Positions 25,456 to 35,503 of a DNA stretch of 64,000 nucleotides are shown one piece after another. Each line of letters opens with the position of its first letter. Within the stretch, counting starts at the first letter, position 1. The stretch is from Aquificota bacterium (GTDB taxonomy: Bacteria; Aquificota; Aquificia; Aquificales; Hydrogenothermaceae), in assembly GCA_013153635.1 (NCBI GenBank), contig JAADDZ010000026.1:56652-120651 (forward strand), written 5' to 3'. Under the pieces are notes generated by a model, which did not search any database, was not told the DNA's origin, and saw only the letters and a list, made by a program, of their open reading frames with translations. Made by a program: the position numbers and the translations under genes.

Positions 25456-26313
25456 AAAAACCTTTTGAGGTTTTAGAATATCTTGAGAATCTATCTCCCC
25501 AATACCTAAAAAATCCCCTCCTTTACCAAAGACTTGAACCAGTCCTATCTTGTCAAAAGGTACTTTGAATCTCTGTCCATACAGAAACCTTTTGTCAAAA
25601 CCTTCATCGAGGATAACTTTAGGTAAAAATCTGATAGATTTTTCTAGAGGAATTATCATATCTTTTATCTGTCCTACAGACATTTTTAACAAGCTTTCTA
25701 GTGGTAACGCCTCATCTATATGGTAACCATCTATCCTTGTTCTACGCAAAGAGAAAAGATACGCTCCACAACTCGTTTTATCTCCTATCTCTTTTATCAA
25801 AGTTCTTATGTATGTTCCTGAAGAACAGCTCACTTTTATCTCAAAGAATGGAAGGTCTACACTTAAAATATCGATTTTTGATACTGTTATAATTTTCGGT
25901 TTTAGCTGGACTTCTACCCCTTTTTTAGCAAGCTGATAAGCTCTTTTTCCTTTTATCCTTTTCGATGAGAAAGGAGGTGGGTATTGAGGATAAGTACCCT
26001 GAAAGGATTTTATCGTTTCTATCAATTGGTCTTTTGAGATTTTGCACTCCCTTTGCTCTAAAATTTTACCTTCTTTATCATAAGTATCTGTTATCTTTCC
26101 AAGTTCCCCAACAGCTATATACTCTTTATCTAATCCTTGAAAGTATTCTGTTAGCTTTGTTGCTTTTCCAACTGTAAGAATCATAAGTCCAGTAGCCGCA
26201 AAATCTAATGTTCCTGTATGACCTACCTTTTCCTGAAGTTTTTTCCTTACCTTAACAGTAAGGTCATTAGAAGTTATACCGTATGGTTTATCTACCAATA
26301 AAATCCCGTCCAT
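25450..26313 (-). CDS. truB: tRNA pseudouridine(55) synthase
   Basis: TruB makes pseudouridine 55 in the T arm of most tRNAs. The catalytic aspartate is in GHTGTLDFAATGLMIL (about residue 38). GILLVDKPYGITSND is the N-terminal family start, and RAYQLAKKGVEV and SGTYIRTLIKEIG are also conserved. A shortened PUA-like C-terminal domain is present (287 residues in total). It lies 18 bases downstream of folC. Confidence 0.95.
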   Translation of the reverse strand: MDGILLVDKPYGITSNDLTVKVRKKLQEKVGHTGTLDFAATGLMILTVGKATKLTEYFQGLDKEYIAVGELGKITDTYDKEGKILEQRECKISKDQLIETIKSFQGTYPQYPPPFSSKRIKGKRAYQLAKKGVEVQLKPKIITVSKIDILSVDLPFFEIKVSCSSGTYIRTLIKEIGDKTSCGAYLFSLRRTRIDGYHIDEALPLESLLKMSVGQIKDMIIPLEKSIRFLPKVILDEGFDKRFLYGQRFKVPFDKIGLVQVFGKGGDFLGIGEIDSQDILKPQKVFL

Positions 26314-26331
26314 ATATCTCTCTTAAAAGAT

Positions 26332-27552
26332 TTATTTTTGCATCAGTTTAAGAACTTCTCCTACCAGATACAAAGACCCGGTAACAAACAAAATAGTGTC
26401 GCTGTCTATTCCATCTAGTCCTGTCTTAAGAGCTTTTTCTATAGAGTCTATATATTCCACCTCTGTAATACCCAAAATATCTTCTCTATCAATTGTTCTA
26501 CTCACTGGCATTTTTGTCAAAATAAGTCTATCACTGTAGTTTTTTATAATATTTAACATTTTTTTGTACTTCTTGTCTTTCATTGCTGAATAGATAGTGG
26601 TAATTTTTTTGTTTGGATACATATCTTTTAATTCTTGGAAACTTTTTTTGACAGCATCTTCGTTATGGGCTCCATCTACGATAACTATAGGATTATCACT
26701 TAAAACCTGTAATCTCCCTAACCAGTAACTATCTTTTAAAGCTTTTTTTACCTTTTCTATGTCGTATTTTCTCCAATAAGATAAAAACCCTGTCAAAGCG
26801 GTAGCACTATTTATAGCTTGGTATCTTCCTAGCATAGAGATAGATAAATCATTTTGGACTATTTCTTTGAATCTATAGTCAAAAACTATAGGGTTTGTAG
26901 ATTTTATTTTTATATCAAAATCTTTCTTATATGCTAAGATAGGTTTTATTTGCTTTTTTTGAGCTAGCTCTAACAGTTCTTTTTGGTTAGAACCTAATAT
27001 TAAAGGTTTATCTTTTCTAGCAATACCTAACTTCTCTTCAGCTATCTGTCTAAGGGTGTCTCCTAATAGATGAGTATGGTCTAAGGAAACATTTGTAATT
27101 ATTGAAAATTCTGGCTCTAAAATATTTGTAGAATCCCACCTTCCACCAAGTCCTACTTCAAACACACCAATATCCACTTTTTCATCACGAAAATACAAAA
27201 AAGCTAACAGTGTACAAGCTTCAAAGTATGTTAGGTTGTATCTATCTATAACAGGCTTTATTTGAGATATATAAAACTCTAACTTCTCATCAGATATTTC
27301 TCTCCTGTTTATCTGCCATCTTTCGTTTTCTTTCAAAAGATGGGGAGATGTAAATAGTCCCGTCTTAAGGTTGTGATGCCGAAATAGAGACTCTAAAAAC
27401 ACAGCGGTAGAGCCTTTTCCATTTGTCCCAGATATAAGTACAGACTTAAAGGTGCTATGAGGATTGCCAAAAGCTTTGGAAGCTTTTTTTATTCTCTCTA
27501 GTCCCGGGTTGATAAAAAACTCTTTTTTCTGAAAAAGAGAGTAAAGTTTCAT
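26332..27552 (-). CDS. folC: Folylpolyglutamate / dihydrofolate synthase
   Basis: A Mur-ligase-like enzyme that adds glutamate to folates. The ATP loop is LISGTNGKGSTAVFLE (about residue 39-54), then GLFTSPHLLKENERWQIN, FEVGLGGRWDSTN and SLDHTHLLGDTL. C-terminal DGAHNEDAV is the second conserved block. At 406 residues it is typical. It overlaps purQ by 4 bases. Confidence 0.94.
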   Translation of the reverse strand: MKLYSLFQKKEFFINPGLERIKKASKAFGNPHSTFKSVLISGTNGKGSTAVFLESLFRHHNLKTGLFTSPHLLKENERWQINRREISDEKLEFYISQIKPVIDRYNLTYFEACTLLAFLYFRDEKVDIGVFEVGLGGRWDSTNILEPEFSIITNVSLDHTHLLGDTLRQIAEEKLGIARKDKPLILGSNQKELLELAQKKQIKPILAYKKDFDIKIKSTNPIVFDYRFKEIVQNDLSISMLGRYQAINSATALTGFLSYWRKYDIEKVKKALKDSYWLGRLQVLSDNPIVIVDGAHNEDAVKKSFQELKDMYPNKKITTIYSAMKDKKYKKMLNIIKNYSDRLILTKMPVSRTIDREDILGITEVEYIDSIEKALKTGLDGIDSDTILFVTGSLYLVGEVLKLMQK

Positions 27553-28238
27553 AATCGGTTTTCTATAATTGATTCTAATATAGAAAGTCCATCTACAGAA
27601 CCTAAGATGCTTTCTGATGCCCTTTCTGGGTGAGGCATAAGTCCAAAAACATTACCTTCTTTATTTGTTATTCCAGCTATATTTTGTATAGAGCCGTTAG
27701 GATTAGCTTCTTTAGAGATATTGCCATCTTTGTCACAGTATCTAAGGATTATCTGTCCATTTTTTTCCATAGATTCTAAAGTCTCTTCATCACAAAAATA
27801 GTTACCGTCATGGTGAGCTATAGGGATTTTTAGTATCTGTCCTTTTTTGGTTTTCTTAGTAAAGATACTGTTATCATTTTCTACCTTTAGGTACTGATGT
27901 TTGCATATAAACCTTCCGTGGATATTTGGAAGCAAAGCTCCCGGTAATAGATGTGCTTCTGTTAGTATCTGGAATCCGTTACATATACCAATAACGATTC
28001 CACCTCCTTGTGCAAAATCAACTACTGCTTGGGTCAAAGGGGTATGTGCGGCTAATGTCCCGGGTCTTAGATAATCTCCAAAAGAGAAACCTCCCGGCAG
28101 TATCATACAGTCTATATTTTGGATTTTTGTCTCTCTATAGTCTAAAAATTTGGCTTCTTTTTTTAGAATGCCTGTAATTATCCTGTAAGTATCATAATCA
28201 CAGTTAGACCCCGGATAAACAGCTATTCCGAATCTCAT
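27549..28238 (-). CDS. purQ: Phosphoribosylformylglycinamidine synthase, glutaminase subunit
   Basis: PurQ supplies ammonia from glutamine to PurL in purine synthesis. It is a class I glutamine amidotransferase: the nucleophile is the Cys in VIGICNGFQIL (about residue 86), and LMPHPERAS carries the His-Glu pair. The N-terminal IAVYPGSNCDYD is typical. It is 229 residues and abuts purS by one base. Confidence 0.96.
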   Translation of the reverse strand: MRFGIAVYPGSNCDYDTYRIITGILKKEAKFLDYRETKIQNIDCMILPGGFSFGDYLRPGTLAAHTPLTQAVVDFAQGGGIVIGICNGFQILTEAHLLPGALLPNIHGRFICKHQYLKVENDNSIFTKKTKKGQILKIPIAHHDGNYFCDEETLESMEKNGQIILRYCDKDGNISKEANPNGSIQNIAGITNKEGNVFGLMPHPERASESILGSVDGLSILESIIENRL

Positions 28239-28483
28239 CAGCTCTCCACTATCTCTATTTCATATTCTTCTATAAGCTCATTAACTAAAACTTTTTTTGC
28301 CATTTGATACGCTTGTTTTTCAGCTTCTTCTTTAGGAATATCTGTTATATAGACTTCGATATATTTTCCTACTTTTACATCTTTTACATTCTCAAATCCA
28401 AGGGAACGAAGACTCTCTGCAACAGCTCTACCTTCGGGGTCTAACACTCCTTTCCTTGGTTTTATAAAAAATTTAATGAGCAT
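28238..28483 (-). CDS. purS: Phosphoribosylformylglycinamidine synthase subunit PurS
   Basis: An 81-residue dimeric subunit that bridges PurQ and the small-type PurL. The characteristic start KPRKGVLDPEGRAVAESL and LGFENVKDVKVGKYIEV are visible. Its presence implies a three-part enzyme; purL is not in this window. Confidence 0.93.
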   Translation of the reverse strand: MLIKFFIKPRKGVLDPEGRAVAESLRSLGFENVKDVKVGKYIEVYITDIPKEEAEKQAYQMAKKVLVNELIEEYEIEIVES

Positions 28484-28514
28484 AGATAGACCTCTTTATG
28501 TTTTGAACTACCTA

Positions 28515-28520
28515 ATTATA
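28515..28520 (-). promoter_or_regulatory. Putative -10 box of the purS-purQ-folC-truB operon
   Basis: On the minus strand this reads TATAAT, in the short gap after the HAD gene. It would start transcription about 25 bases before purS, with AGAGG near the ATG. The -35 is weak. Confidence 0.4.
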
Positions 28521-28526
28521 TCACTG

Positions 28527-29294
28527 TTACAACGAATAGTTATAGCTGTTTAACACATCACACAAGTCATCAGGTTCTTTTATGATAATTTTTGTATCTA
28601 TATCTTTATTATGTTCATTTTGATTTAATATAAACTGAACATTTTTCTGTTCCTCTTTATTGAAGTTCTCTACCATCTGCTTGTCTGAAATAGTATCCCC
28701 TATGTAGAAAACTGGCTCTGTATACTGGAATTTTTCAAAGAATAACTTTAACGGATAAGCAGAAGGTTTCCTAAGGTGAGGTTTTGGTATATCATCTTCT
28801 GTAATCACTAAATCAAAATATTTATAAAGGTCGAAATGTCTAAAAGAAAAGTCCAAATCTTCATACGGTCTTCCTGTAATAACCCCTGTTATGTCTGCTT
28901 TTTCTCTTATTCTCTCTAAAGCTTCGTGGGGGAAAATCATCTCTTCTTTTAATCGATGTTTTCTGTAGCTGTTTTCAAAGTAATCTACCAGCTCTTTATA
29001 CTTGGGAAGGTTTAGGTTGTTTTCTTTGGCATACTGATACATCTGCTCTAAAGTAGAAGCATACTTTTTAAAATCTTCCTTGAACTGTTCTAAAGTCAGT
29101 TGGGAATTTGCATATAAAATACCTGCTACAGATACGTCCCAATCGTTGTTAATACCGAAGCTAAATTTTATATCTCTTAACTGTTCAAGGGGAACATCTC
29201 TTTTAGTAAAAAAGTCAACTGTATCTTTTATAGAAAGATGATAAGATTTTGAAACATCTATCAAAACTCCGTCAACATCAAATATAACTATCAT
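28527..29294 (-). CDS. HAD-superfamily phosphatase, subfamily IA
   Basis: A 255-residue HAD hydrolase. Motif I is IFDVDGVLIDVSK at the N-terminus. A long helical cap follows (about 25-125), then motif II in GVITGRPYED and motif IV in YIGDTISDKQM. The substrate cannot be read from the sequence; the layout resembles phosphoglycolate phosphatase-like proteins and a group of hypothetical HAD enzymes in thermophiles. It sits 1 base after typA. Confidence 0.85.
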   Translation of the reverse strand: MIVIFDVDGVLIDVSKSYHLSIKDTVDFFTKRDVPLEQLRDIKFSFGINNDWDVSVAGILYANSQLTLEQFKEDFKKYASTLEQMYQYAKENNLNLPKYKELVDYFENSYRKHRLKEEMIFPHEALERIREKADITGVITGRPYEDLDFSFRHFDLYKYFDLVITEDDIPKPHLRKPSAYPLKLFFEKFQYTEPVFYIGDTISDKQMVENFNKEEQKNVQFILNQNEHNKDIDTKIIIKEPDDLCDVLNSYNYSL

Positions 29295-29295
29295 C

Positions 29296-31116
29296 TTAGT
29301 TCCTCTTATTTTTTTCTAATATTTTTTTTCTTATTCTAACAGCATCAGGAGTAACCTCTACCAGTTCATCGTCATTTATCCATTCTATAGCTTTTTCGAA
29401 ATCCATCTTTTTAGGGGGTGCTATCTTTATCGCCTCATCTGCCGCCGCCGCTCTAACATTAGTCAGTTTTTTCCCTTTTGTTATGTTTACATCAAGGTCT
29501 TTGTCTCTATTATGCTCTCCTATCACCATTCCTTCGTAAACTTGGGTACCTACTTCTATAAAGAAAACACCCCTATCTTGTAAACTATGTATAGCGTAAG
29601 CTGTAGCTGTACCGCTTCTATCAGCTATGATAGCTCCGTTTATCCTTGTTCTTATATCTCCTTGCCATTCTTCCCACCCTTCTAATACTGTATTTATAAT
29701 GCCTTCGCCTTTGGTGTCTGTTTTAAACTCTGACCTATAACCTATAAGCCCTCGAGATGGAATTATAAATTCAAGTCTAACTCTACCATACCCGTGATTT
29801 GTCATGTTTATCATTTTGCCTTTTCTTGCTCCAAGTTTTTGGGTAACAGTACCTACAAACTCTTCTGGAATATCTATTATCGCTTTTTCTACTGGTTCGT
29901 ATTTTCTTCCATCTTTTTCTTTTATTATTACCTCTGGTCTTGAGACTTGAAATTCGTAACCTTCTCTTCTCATCATTTCAGCTAAAATAGAGAGCTGTAG
30001 CTCTCCTCTTCCTTTTACTAAAAAGGCTTCAGGACTGTTTGTAGGTTCTACCTGTAGAGCTACATTTGTAAGAGTTTCTTTTTCTAATCTTTCTTTTAGA
30101 TGTCTTGAGGTCAAGAATTTTCCGCTTTTCCCTGCAAAAGGGGAGTCATTCACAGAAAAGACCATAGATATGGTAGGTTCTTCTACTGTAATAGGCTCAA
30201 GAGGCTGTGGATTTTCATAATCGGTGATTGTATCTCCGATGTTTATATCTTCTAATCCTGCTATAGCTACTATATCTCCTGCTTTTGCTTCTTTTGTTTC
30301 TACTTTTTTTAAACCTTCGTATGTATAAAGTTTTCTCACAGTCCCTTTTACTACTGTTCCATCTTTTTTTATAAGAGATACTTGCTGGTTTAGTTTAACT
30401 GTCCCGTTAAAGATTCTCCCTATTGCTAATCTCCCTACAAAGTTGTCATAATCTAAAGATGTTATTAGAAACTGAAGGACTTTATCTTCATCGTACCTTG
30501 GGGCTGGTATGTAGTTTATTATCTTTTCAAAGAGAGGTTTAAGGTCTTTACTAGAATCTTCTAAGCTCTCCTTTGCTATCCCTTCTTTTGCCACTGTGTA
30601 CAAAATAGGAAAATCTAACTGTTCTTCTTCAGCGTCAAGGTCTATAAACAGGTCGTATATCTCATCGATAACTTGGTTTATTCTTGCATCAGGTCTATCT
30701 ATCTTGTTTATAACAACCAATGGTGTTAAACCTGCTTCTAACGCCTTTTTTAGTACAAATCTCGTTTGAGGCATTGGACCTTCTGCCGCATCTACTAAAA
30801 GCAGTACTCCATCTACCATTTTTAGTGTCCTTTCCACTTCTCCTCCAAAGTCTGCGTGTCCCGGAGTATCTACTATATTTATTTTTATGTTTTTGTACCT
30901 AATTGCTGTATTCTTCGCCATAATAGTTATGCCTCTTTCTTTTTCTAGGTCTATATTATCTAGAACTCTCTCTTCTACTTCCTCATTCTCTCTAAAAATC
31001 CCACTCTGTTTTAAAAGGGCATCTACTAAGGTTGTTTTCCCATGGTCTACATGAGCTATTATGGCTATGTTTCTTATGTCTTCTCTTACTGCTTTTCTTT
31101 CTTTTGTTTGATACAT
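29296..31116 (-). CDS. typA: Ribosome-associated GTPase TypA/BipA
   Basis: A translational GTPase of 606 residues that helps 50S assembly and stress adaptation. The G1 motif is [17 protein letters not shown] (about residue 19), with [31 protein letters not shown] and [11 protein letters not shown]. The C-terminal region holds [15 protein letters not shown], a BipA-specific block, which separates it from EF-G and LepA. Confidence 0.96.
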   Translation of the reverse strand: MYQTKERKAVREDIRNIAIIAHVDHGKTTLVDALLKQSGIFRENEEVEERVLDNIDLEKERGITIMAKNTAIRYKNIKINIVDTPGHADFGGEVERTLKMVDGVLLLVDAAEGPMPQTRFVLKKALEAGLTPLVVINKIDRPDARINQVIDEIYDLFIDLDAEEEQLDFPILYTVAKEGIAKESLEDSSKDLKPLFEKIINYIPAPRYDEDKVLQFLITSLDYDNFVGRLAIGRIFNGTVKLNQQVSLIKKDGTVVKGTVRKLYTYEGLKKVETKEAKAGDIVAIAGLEDINIGDTITDYENPQPLEPITVEEPTISMVFSVNDSPFAGKSGKFLTSRHLKERLEKETLTNVALQVEPTNSPEAFLVKGRGELQLSILAEMMRREGYEFQVSRPEVIIKEKDGRKYEPVEKAIIDIPEEFVGTVTQKLGARKGKMINMTNHGYGRVRLEFIIPSRGLIGYRSEFKTDTKGEGIINTVLEGWEEWQGDIRTRINGAIIADRSGTATAYAIHSLQDRGVFFIEVGTQVYEGMVIGEHNRDKDLDVNITKGKKLTNVRAAAADEAIKIAPPKKMDFEKAIEWINDDELVEVTPDAVRIRKKILEKNKRN

Positions 31117-31130
31117 TTTTACCTCTTTTA

Positions 31131-31706
31131 TTATTTTATTTTTCTTGCTATTAGAATATATCTATATTCTTTTTTAACATATTCACTTTCAAAATGAAAA
31201 TCTTTTAAAAGGTGTTTTAGTTTTTTGGGTTCAAAAAAGTTCGCTGGTTCTCCAAACATTTTTTCAAATCTGTATATAAGTCTGCCTTTTTTCTGGGTTG
31301 GGTCAAAATCAAAAATAAAAAGGTAACCATCTTTTTTCATAACCCGGTTTATCTCTCTAAGTCCTGTTTCTATATCTTTTATGTGATGTAGGGTTTCTCC
31401 CAAAGTTACCATAGAGAAAGTATTTTCTTTAAATGGTAAATACTCGGCTTTTGCTACAACTTTTTCTACAGGTTTTTGTATGTATTTTAACATTCCATAA
31501 GCAGGGTCTACGGCTACATACCTTGGATTTGGGTTCTGCTTAAAAGCTTCTTCTATCAATACTCCTGTTCCTGCTCCTATGTCCAAAAAGTAATCATCTT
31601 TTTGTAGGTTGCTAACGAGTTTTTCCAAAGCAGAAAATACCCAACTAGGGTATATACCTTTTCCAAATAGCTTAAAAGCCCACCCTAAGTAATTAAAAGG
31701 AATCAA
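31131..31706 (-). CDS. Class I SAM-dependent methyltransferase
   Basis: A 191-residue methyltransferase with motif [16 protein letters not shown] (about residue 42-56), an acidic post-I position in YVAVDPAYG, and [18 protein letters not shown]. It resembles the UbiE/MenG-like group, but the substrate is not evident. It overlaps der by 4 bases. Confidence 0.85.
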   Translation of the reverse strand: MIPFNYLGWAFKLFGKGIYPSWVFSALEKLVSNLQKDDYFLDIGAGTGVLIEEAFKQNPNPRYVAVDPAYGMLKYIQKPVEKVVAKAEYLPFKENTFSMVTLGETLHHIKDIETGLREINRVMKKDGYLFIFDFDPTQKKGRLIYRFEKMFGEPANFFEPKKLKHLLKDFHFESEYVKKEYRYILIARKIK

Positions 31707-33043
31707 ACTTTATCCCTTTTCCTTTCTTTGAGTATCAGTTTTATTGGAGCATGGTGCATATCTAACATCTGTCTTAGGTTGTTTTCTATAAATTTTATGT
31801 ACGATTCTTTAAATCCTTCTGGATAATTTACAAATATGAGAAAAGCTGGGGGTTTTCCTTCTAACTGTGTTCCATAAAACATCTTTAGAGGTTTGCCATT
31901 GTAAGATGGTGGTTGTCTTAATTTCATAATCTTTTGTAAGGCTCTGTTTAATTTTCCTGTATTTACCCTTTTCCAAGCTTCTTCGTATACTTGTACTATC
32001 GTTTGTAATAAATTCTTTATACCTTGTCTGTTTTTTGCGGATACTAGGACTATTGGAGCATAGGATATAAAATAGAGTCTATCTTTTACCTGTTTTATCA
32101 GTCTGTTTCTAGCTTCTGAAGAGGGAGGTATTTTATCTATTTTGTTTATCACTATAACTGCAGGTTTGTGATATTTTTGAATCAGTCCTGCTATCTTTGT
32201 ATCTTGTTCTGTAACTCCTTGCTCTGCATCTATAACAAGTACTACTACATCTGCTTTTTTTATGGCATCTAAAGTACGACCTACACTAAAAAATTCTATT
32301 CCGTAATCTACTTTGGACTTTTTTCTCAAACCAGCTGTATCAAGAAACAAAAATTCTCTATCTTTCCATTTAAAGTAGGTATCTACCACATCTGTGGTAG
32401 TTCCGGGTATGTCAGAGACTACCGCTCTTTCCTCTCCTAAAATCGCATTTAATAAAGATGATTTTCCAGCGTTTGGCTTCCCTACTATAGCTACCTTTAT
32501 CTTACGGGTTCTATCCTTTTCTTTTTCTTCTTCAAAATCTTCTGCCTTTTCTCTTGGTATATTTTCAACGATAGCATCTAAAAGGTCTGCTACTCCATAT
32601 TTTTGTATGGAGGAAACAGGATAAACTTGGTCAAAACCTAATTCATAAAACTCATATATCCTATCTTCCATATTTGGATTATCTATTTTATTAACCGCTA
32701 TGTAGACAGGTTTTTTTTCTTTTTTCAATAAAAGAGCTATATCCTTATCTGCAGGGGTCAGCCCTTCTTTCCCATCAACTACCAAAACAAAGGCATCTGC
32801 ATCTTTTAACTCTTTTTCTATCTGTTTTCTTATATAAGAGGCAAAGCTATCTCTGTCTGCCTGTATGTATCCTCCTGTATCTACTAGCTCAAAAGGTACA
32901 CCTCTCCATTTTGCCTTGGACACTAATCTATCCCTTGTTACACCCGGTATATCTTCTATAATTGCTTTTCTTTTTCCTATAATCCTATTAAAAAGTGATG
33001 ATTTCCCCACATTTGGTCTTCCTACTATCGCTACTCTATACAT
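31703..33043 (-). CDS. der: Ribosome biogenesis GTPase Der (EngA)
   Basis: An essential double GTPase for 50S maturation. Two G domains are clear: VAIVGRPNVGKSSLFNRIIG at the N-terminus and VAIVGKPNAGKSSLLNAILG near residue 180. Each has its own NKID motif. A KH-like C-terminal domain follows (LRQPPSYNGKPLKMFYGTQL). Its 446 residues are typical. It is first in the der-methyltransferase-typA run. Confidence 0.97.
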   Translation of the reverse strand: MYRVAIVGRPNVGKSSLFNRIIGKRKAIIEDIPGVTRDRLVSKAKWRGVPFELVDTGGYIQADRDSFASYIRKQIEKELKDADAFVLVVDGKEGLTPADKDIALLLKKEKKPVYIAVNKIDNPNMEDRIYEFYELGFDQVYPVSSIQKYGVADLLDAIVENIPREKAEDFEEEKEKDRTRKIKVAIVGKPNAGKSSLLNAILGEERAVVSDIPGTTTDVVDTYFKWKDREFLFLDTAGLRKKSKVDYGIEFFSVGRTLDAIKKADVVVLVIDAEQGVTEQDTKIAGLIQKYHKPAVIVINKIDKIPPSSEARNRLIKQVKDRLYFISYAPIVLVSAKNRQGIKNLLQTIVQVYEEAWKRVNTGKLNRALQKIMKLRQPPSYNGKPLKMFYGTQLEGKPPAFLIFVNYPEGFKESYIKFIENNLRQMLDMHHAPIKLILKERKRDKV

Positions 33044-33096
33044 AATTTCCCCTTTTTGTTAAAATTTAGTTTAAATTTAAAATCTTGGAGTAGATA

Positions 33097-33504
33097 ATGC
33101 CTAAAAATATATTGATACTCTTTATTGTAGCATTATCTTTCGGTCTTTCTTACGGAGAAAGCAACCTAAAATTTATCGCAAAAAAAGAAAAATTCAAGGT
33201 TGGGGAAGATGTCTGTTTTGAACTTATAAATGAAGACAATAAAACCTACTATCTCCCCTCTTCAGCCCCTTGGGCTGTTTTTGATGCTGAATCTGACAAA
33301 ATCATATACTCTCCTATCGCTTTACAGAGGATAGTTAAACTAAAACCAAACCAAAAAAAACAGTGGTGCTGGAAACAGGTTGATATAAATGGGGAGAAAG
33401 TTCCTACAGGTAGATATAAGATACGTATCACTATATTTGACGATAAGGGACACAAGATTTTTAAATCTTTAGAAGTGGAGATAATACCGGAATATAAAAA
33501 TTGA
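33097..33504 (+). CDS. Predicted secreted Ig-like protein (BsuPI-type fold)
   Basis: A 135-residue protein with a signal peptide (MPKNILILFIVALSFGLSYG) and a single beta-sandwich-like domain. The pattern KFKVGEDVCFELINEDNKTY ... LKPNQKKQWCWKQ ... VPTGRYKIRITI resembles BsuPI-type (intracellular proteinase inhibitor) domains. Function is unknown. It has GGAG before the ATG and overlaps murJ by 4 bases, which may be chance or a link to the envelope. Confidence 0.75.
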   Translation: MPKNILILFIVALSFGLSYGESNLKFIAKKEKFKVGEDVCFELINEDNKTYYLPSSAPWAVFDAESDKIIYSPIALQRIVKLKPNQKKQWCWKQVDINGEKVPTGRYKIRITIFDDKGHKIFKSLEVEIIPEYKN

Positions 33505-34991
33505 GGTTTATTAAATACACTCTCTCTTTTTCCTTTGCTACTCTTATCAGTAGGATTCTTGGTTATATAAGAGATTTGGTAATAGCTTATATCTTTGGAG
33601 CTAATGGGTTAACTGATGCTTTTTTTATAGCTTGGAGACTTCCTAACACATTTAGACAAGTCCTAGGAGAAGGTAGTCTAAATGCTGTATTTATTCCTAT
33701 CTATAAAAAGTTAGAAAGAGAAGGAAAGGATACTTCAAAATTTGCAAATGCAGTTTTTACATATCTATCTGTAGCACTTTTTGGGATTACTATATTTTTT
33801 GTGAGTTTTGCTCCTTATATTACTGCTGTTTTAGCTCCGGGTTTTGTTGGAGAAGCTTTTTTTGATGATGCAGTAAATATAGTAAGGTTAGTATTTCCTT
33901 ACATCATTCTTATTGGGTGGGTTGCCTTTTTTATGGCTCTTTTAAACATCAAAGGCAATTTTTTCCTTCCAGCTTTGACTCCGGCTTTACTCAATATCTC
34001 TTTTATCTTTAGTGCTATATTTTTGGCTTCTTATTTAGATATATATGCTCTTGTAGTTGGGGCTATTTTAGGGGGGGTACTTCAAGTTTTGATATTATTA
34101 AAACCTGTACTTTCTTTTTTTAAACCTAAGGTTATTCTTTCTTTTGATGATGATATTAAAAGTTTTTTTAAAAGAATTCTACCTACCACAGCCTCGTTTG
34201 GGGTTACACAGGTAGGTTTTGTTATAGATACAGTGATAGCATCTATGGTTATGCCCGGAGCGATTTCTTATCTGTACTACGCAAATAGACTCTTACAGCT
34301 ACCTTTAGGTATATTTGGTATCGGTTTAGGGAATGCTGTTTTAGTATCTGTGTCTAATTATTCTATAGATGAAGAAGCAGAAAAAATAAAAAGAGAGCTT
34401 ACGTTAGCTGTTAGATTAGCTGTACTTATCTCTATTCCAGCTACTATTGGACTTGTACTTCTATCTACTGAAATAATAGATATTCTGTTTCATAGGGGTA
34501 AATTTTCACTACAAGACCTAAATCAGACCTCTCTAGCTGTTATAGGTTTATCCATCGGTCTTATTCCTATCATCATACAAAAACCTATAAAAAGTGTGTT
34601 CTTCTCTTTGGAAGATGTCAAAACTCCTCTATATGCAACCACGGTTGGTGTACTTACTGGAGTAATTTTTGCCCTTTTTTTGGTTTTTGTTTTTGATTTA
34701 GGTGTTTTTGGACTTGCGGTAGCTACCAGTATAAATTATTTTGTAACTCTCTTATATCTGTATATATTCCTACCAATAAATATCTCTACTGTGGACATAC
34801 TAAAAACTCTCTACAAATCTACTATTTCAGGTATTTCTATGGGGTTATTTATCTTTTGGATAAAATCCTTTTTCCAAGATAGTCTACTCATTGTGACAAT
34901 ATCAATTTTTATTGGAAGTTTGATATACTTTTTGACAGCTCTTATACTAAGAGAAAGTAGTCTAAAGATAATCTTTAGGATAAGAAGATAA
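33501..34991 (+). CDS. murJ: Lipid II flippase MurJ
   Basis: An integral membrane protein of 496 residues (about 14 helices) of the MOP superfamily that flips lipid II outward. The N-terminal block SRILGYIRDLVIAYIFGANG and FRQVLGEGSLNAVFIPIY are MurJ hallmarks. The start is TTG at the stop of the preceding gene. It complements the wall-synthesis cluster at the left end. Confidence 0.95.
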   Translation: MRFIKYTLSFSFATLISRILGYIRDLVIAYIFGANGLTDAFFIAWRLPNTFRQVLGEGSLNAVFIPIYKKLEREGKDTSKFANAVFTYLSVALFGITIFFVSFAPYITAVLAPGFVGEAFFDDAVNIVRLVFPYIILIGWVAFFMALLNIKGNFFLPALTPALLNISFIFSAIFLASYLDIYALVVGAILGGVLQVLILLKPVLSFFKPKVILSFDDDIKSFFKRILPTTASFGVTQVGFVIDTVIASMVMPGAISYLYYANRLLQLPLGIFGIGLGNAVLVSVSNYSIDEEAEKIKRELTLAVRLAVLISIPATIGLVLLSTEIIDILFHRGKFSLQDLNQTSLAVIGLSIGLIPIIIQKPIKSVFFSLEDVKTPLYATTVGVLTGVIFALFLVFVFDLGVFGLAVATSINYFVTLLYLYIFLPINISTVDILKTLYKSTISGISMGLFIFWIKSFFQDSLLIVTISIFIGSLIYFLTALILRESSLKIIFRIRR

Positions 34992-35501
34992 CTATTTTTT
35001 GTAAGTTTTTCTTCTAAAAAGGTCTTTTGTGGAAAAGATTCTATCTAAAAACAGTTTTCCTTCCAAATGGTCTAACTCATGCTGGATTACTACCGCCTCA
35101 AAACCTTGTGTATCGAAAGATATATATTTACCATACTGGTCGTAAGCTTCCACTTTTATCCAGTTGTACCTTTTTACATTTCCAGTATAGTCTGGAACAC
35201 TTAGACAGCCTTCTCTTAGAATGATTTCTCCATCTTTCTGTACAATTCTTGGATTGCACAGCACCATAAGACCGTGGTTGGTTTTATTCTTTTTGTGTTT
35301 ATAGTTAGATGCATCTATGATAATCGCCCTTATATGTTTATTAACTTGAGGTGCCGCAATTCCTACTCCTGCTGGTGAGTTATACATAGTGTATACTAGG
35401 TTATCTATAAATTGATGTAGGTCTTTATCAAACTGCTGTATCTCTTTAGACTTTATCTTTAGACGTTTATCTGGATATGTAAGAATCTCTAGTTTCTTCA
35501 C
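34992..35501 (-). CDS. def: Peptide deformylase
   Basis: A metalloenzyme that removes the formyl group from new proteins. All three motifs are present: GVGIAAPQV (about residue 45), EGCLSVP (metal Cys, about 108) and QHELDHLEG (two metal His, about 150). Its 169 residues are normal. It is convergent with murJ with no gap. Confidence 0.96.
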   Translation of the reverse strand: MKKLEILTYPDKRLKIKSKEIQQFDKDLHQFIDNLVYTMYNSPAGVGIAAPQVNKHIRAIIIDASNYKHKKNKTNHGLMVLCNPRIVQKDGEIILREGCLSVPDYTGNVKRYNWIKVEAYDQYGKYISFDTQGFEAVVIQHELDHLEGKLFLDRIFSTKDLFRRKTYKK

Positions 35502-35503
35502 GG

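Noticed and set aside
25457-25474. AAAACC/GGTTTT hairpin between the cupin gene and truB as terminator
   Set aside because: Short AT-rich stem overlapping truB codons; too weak to call.
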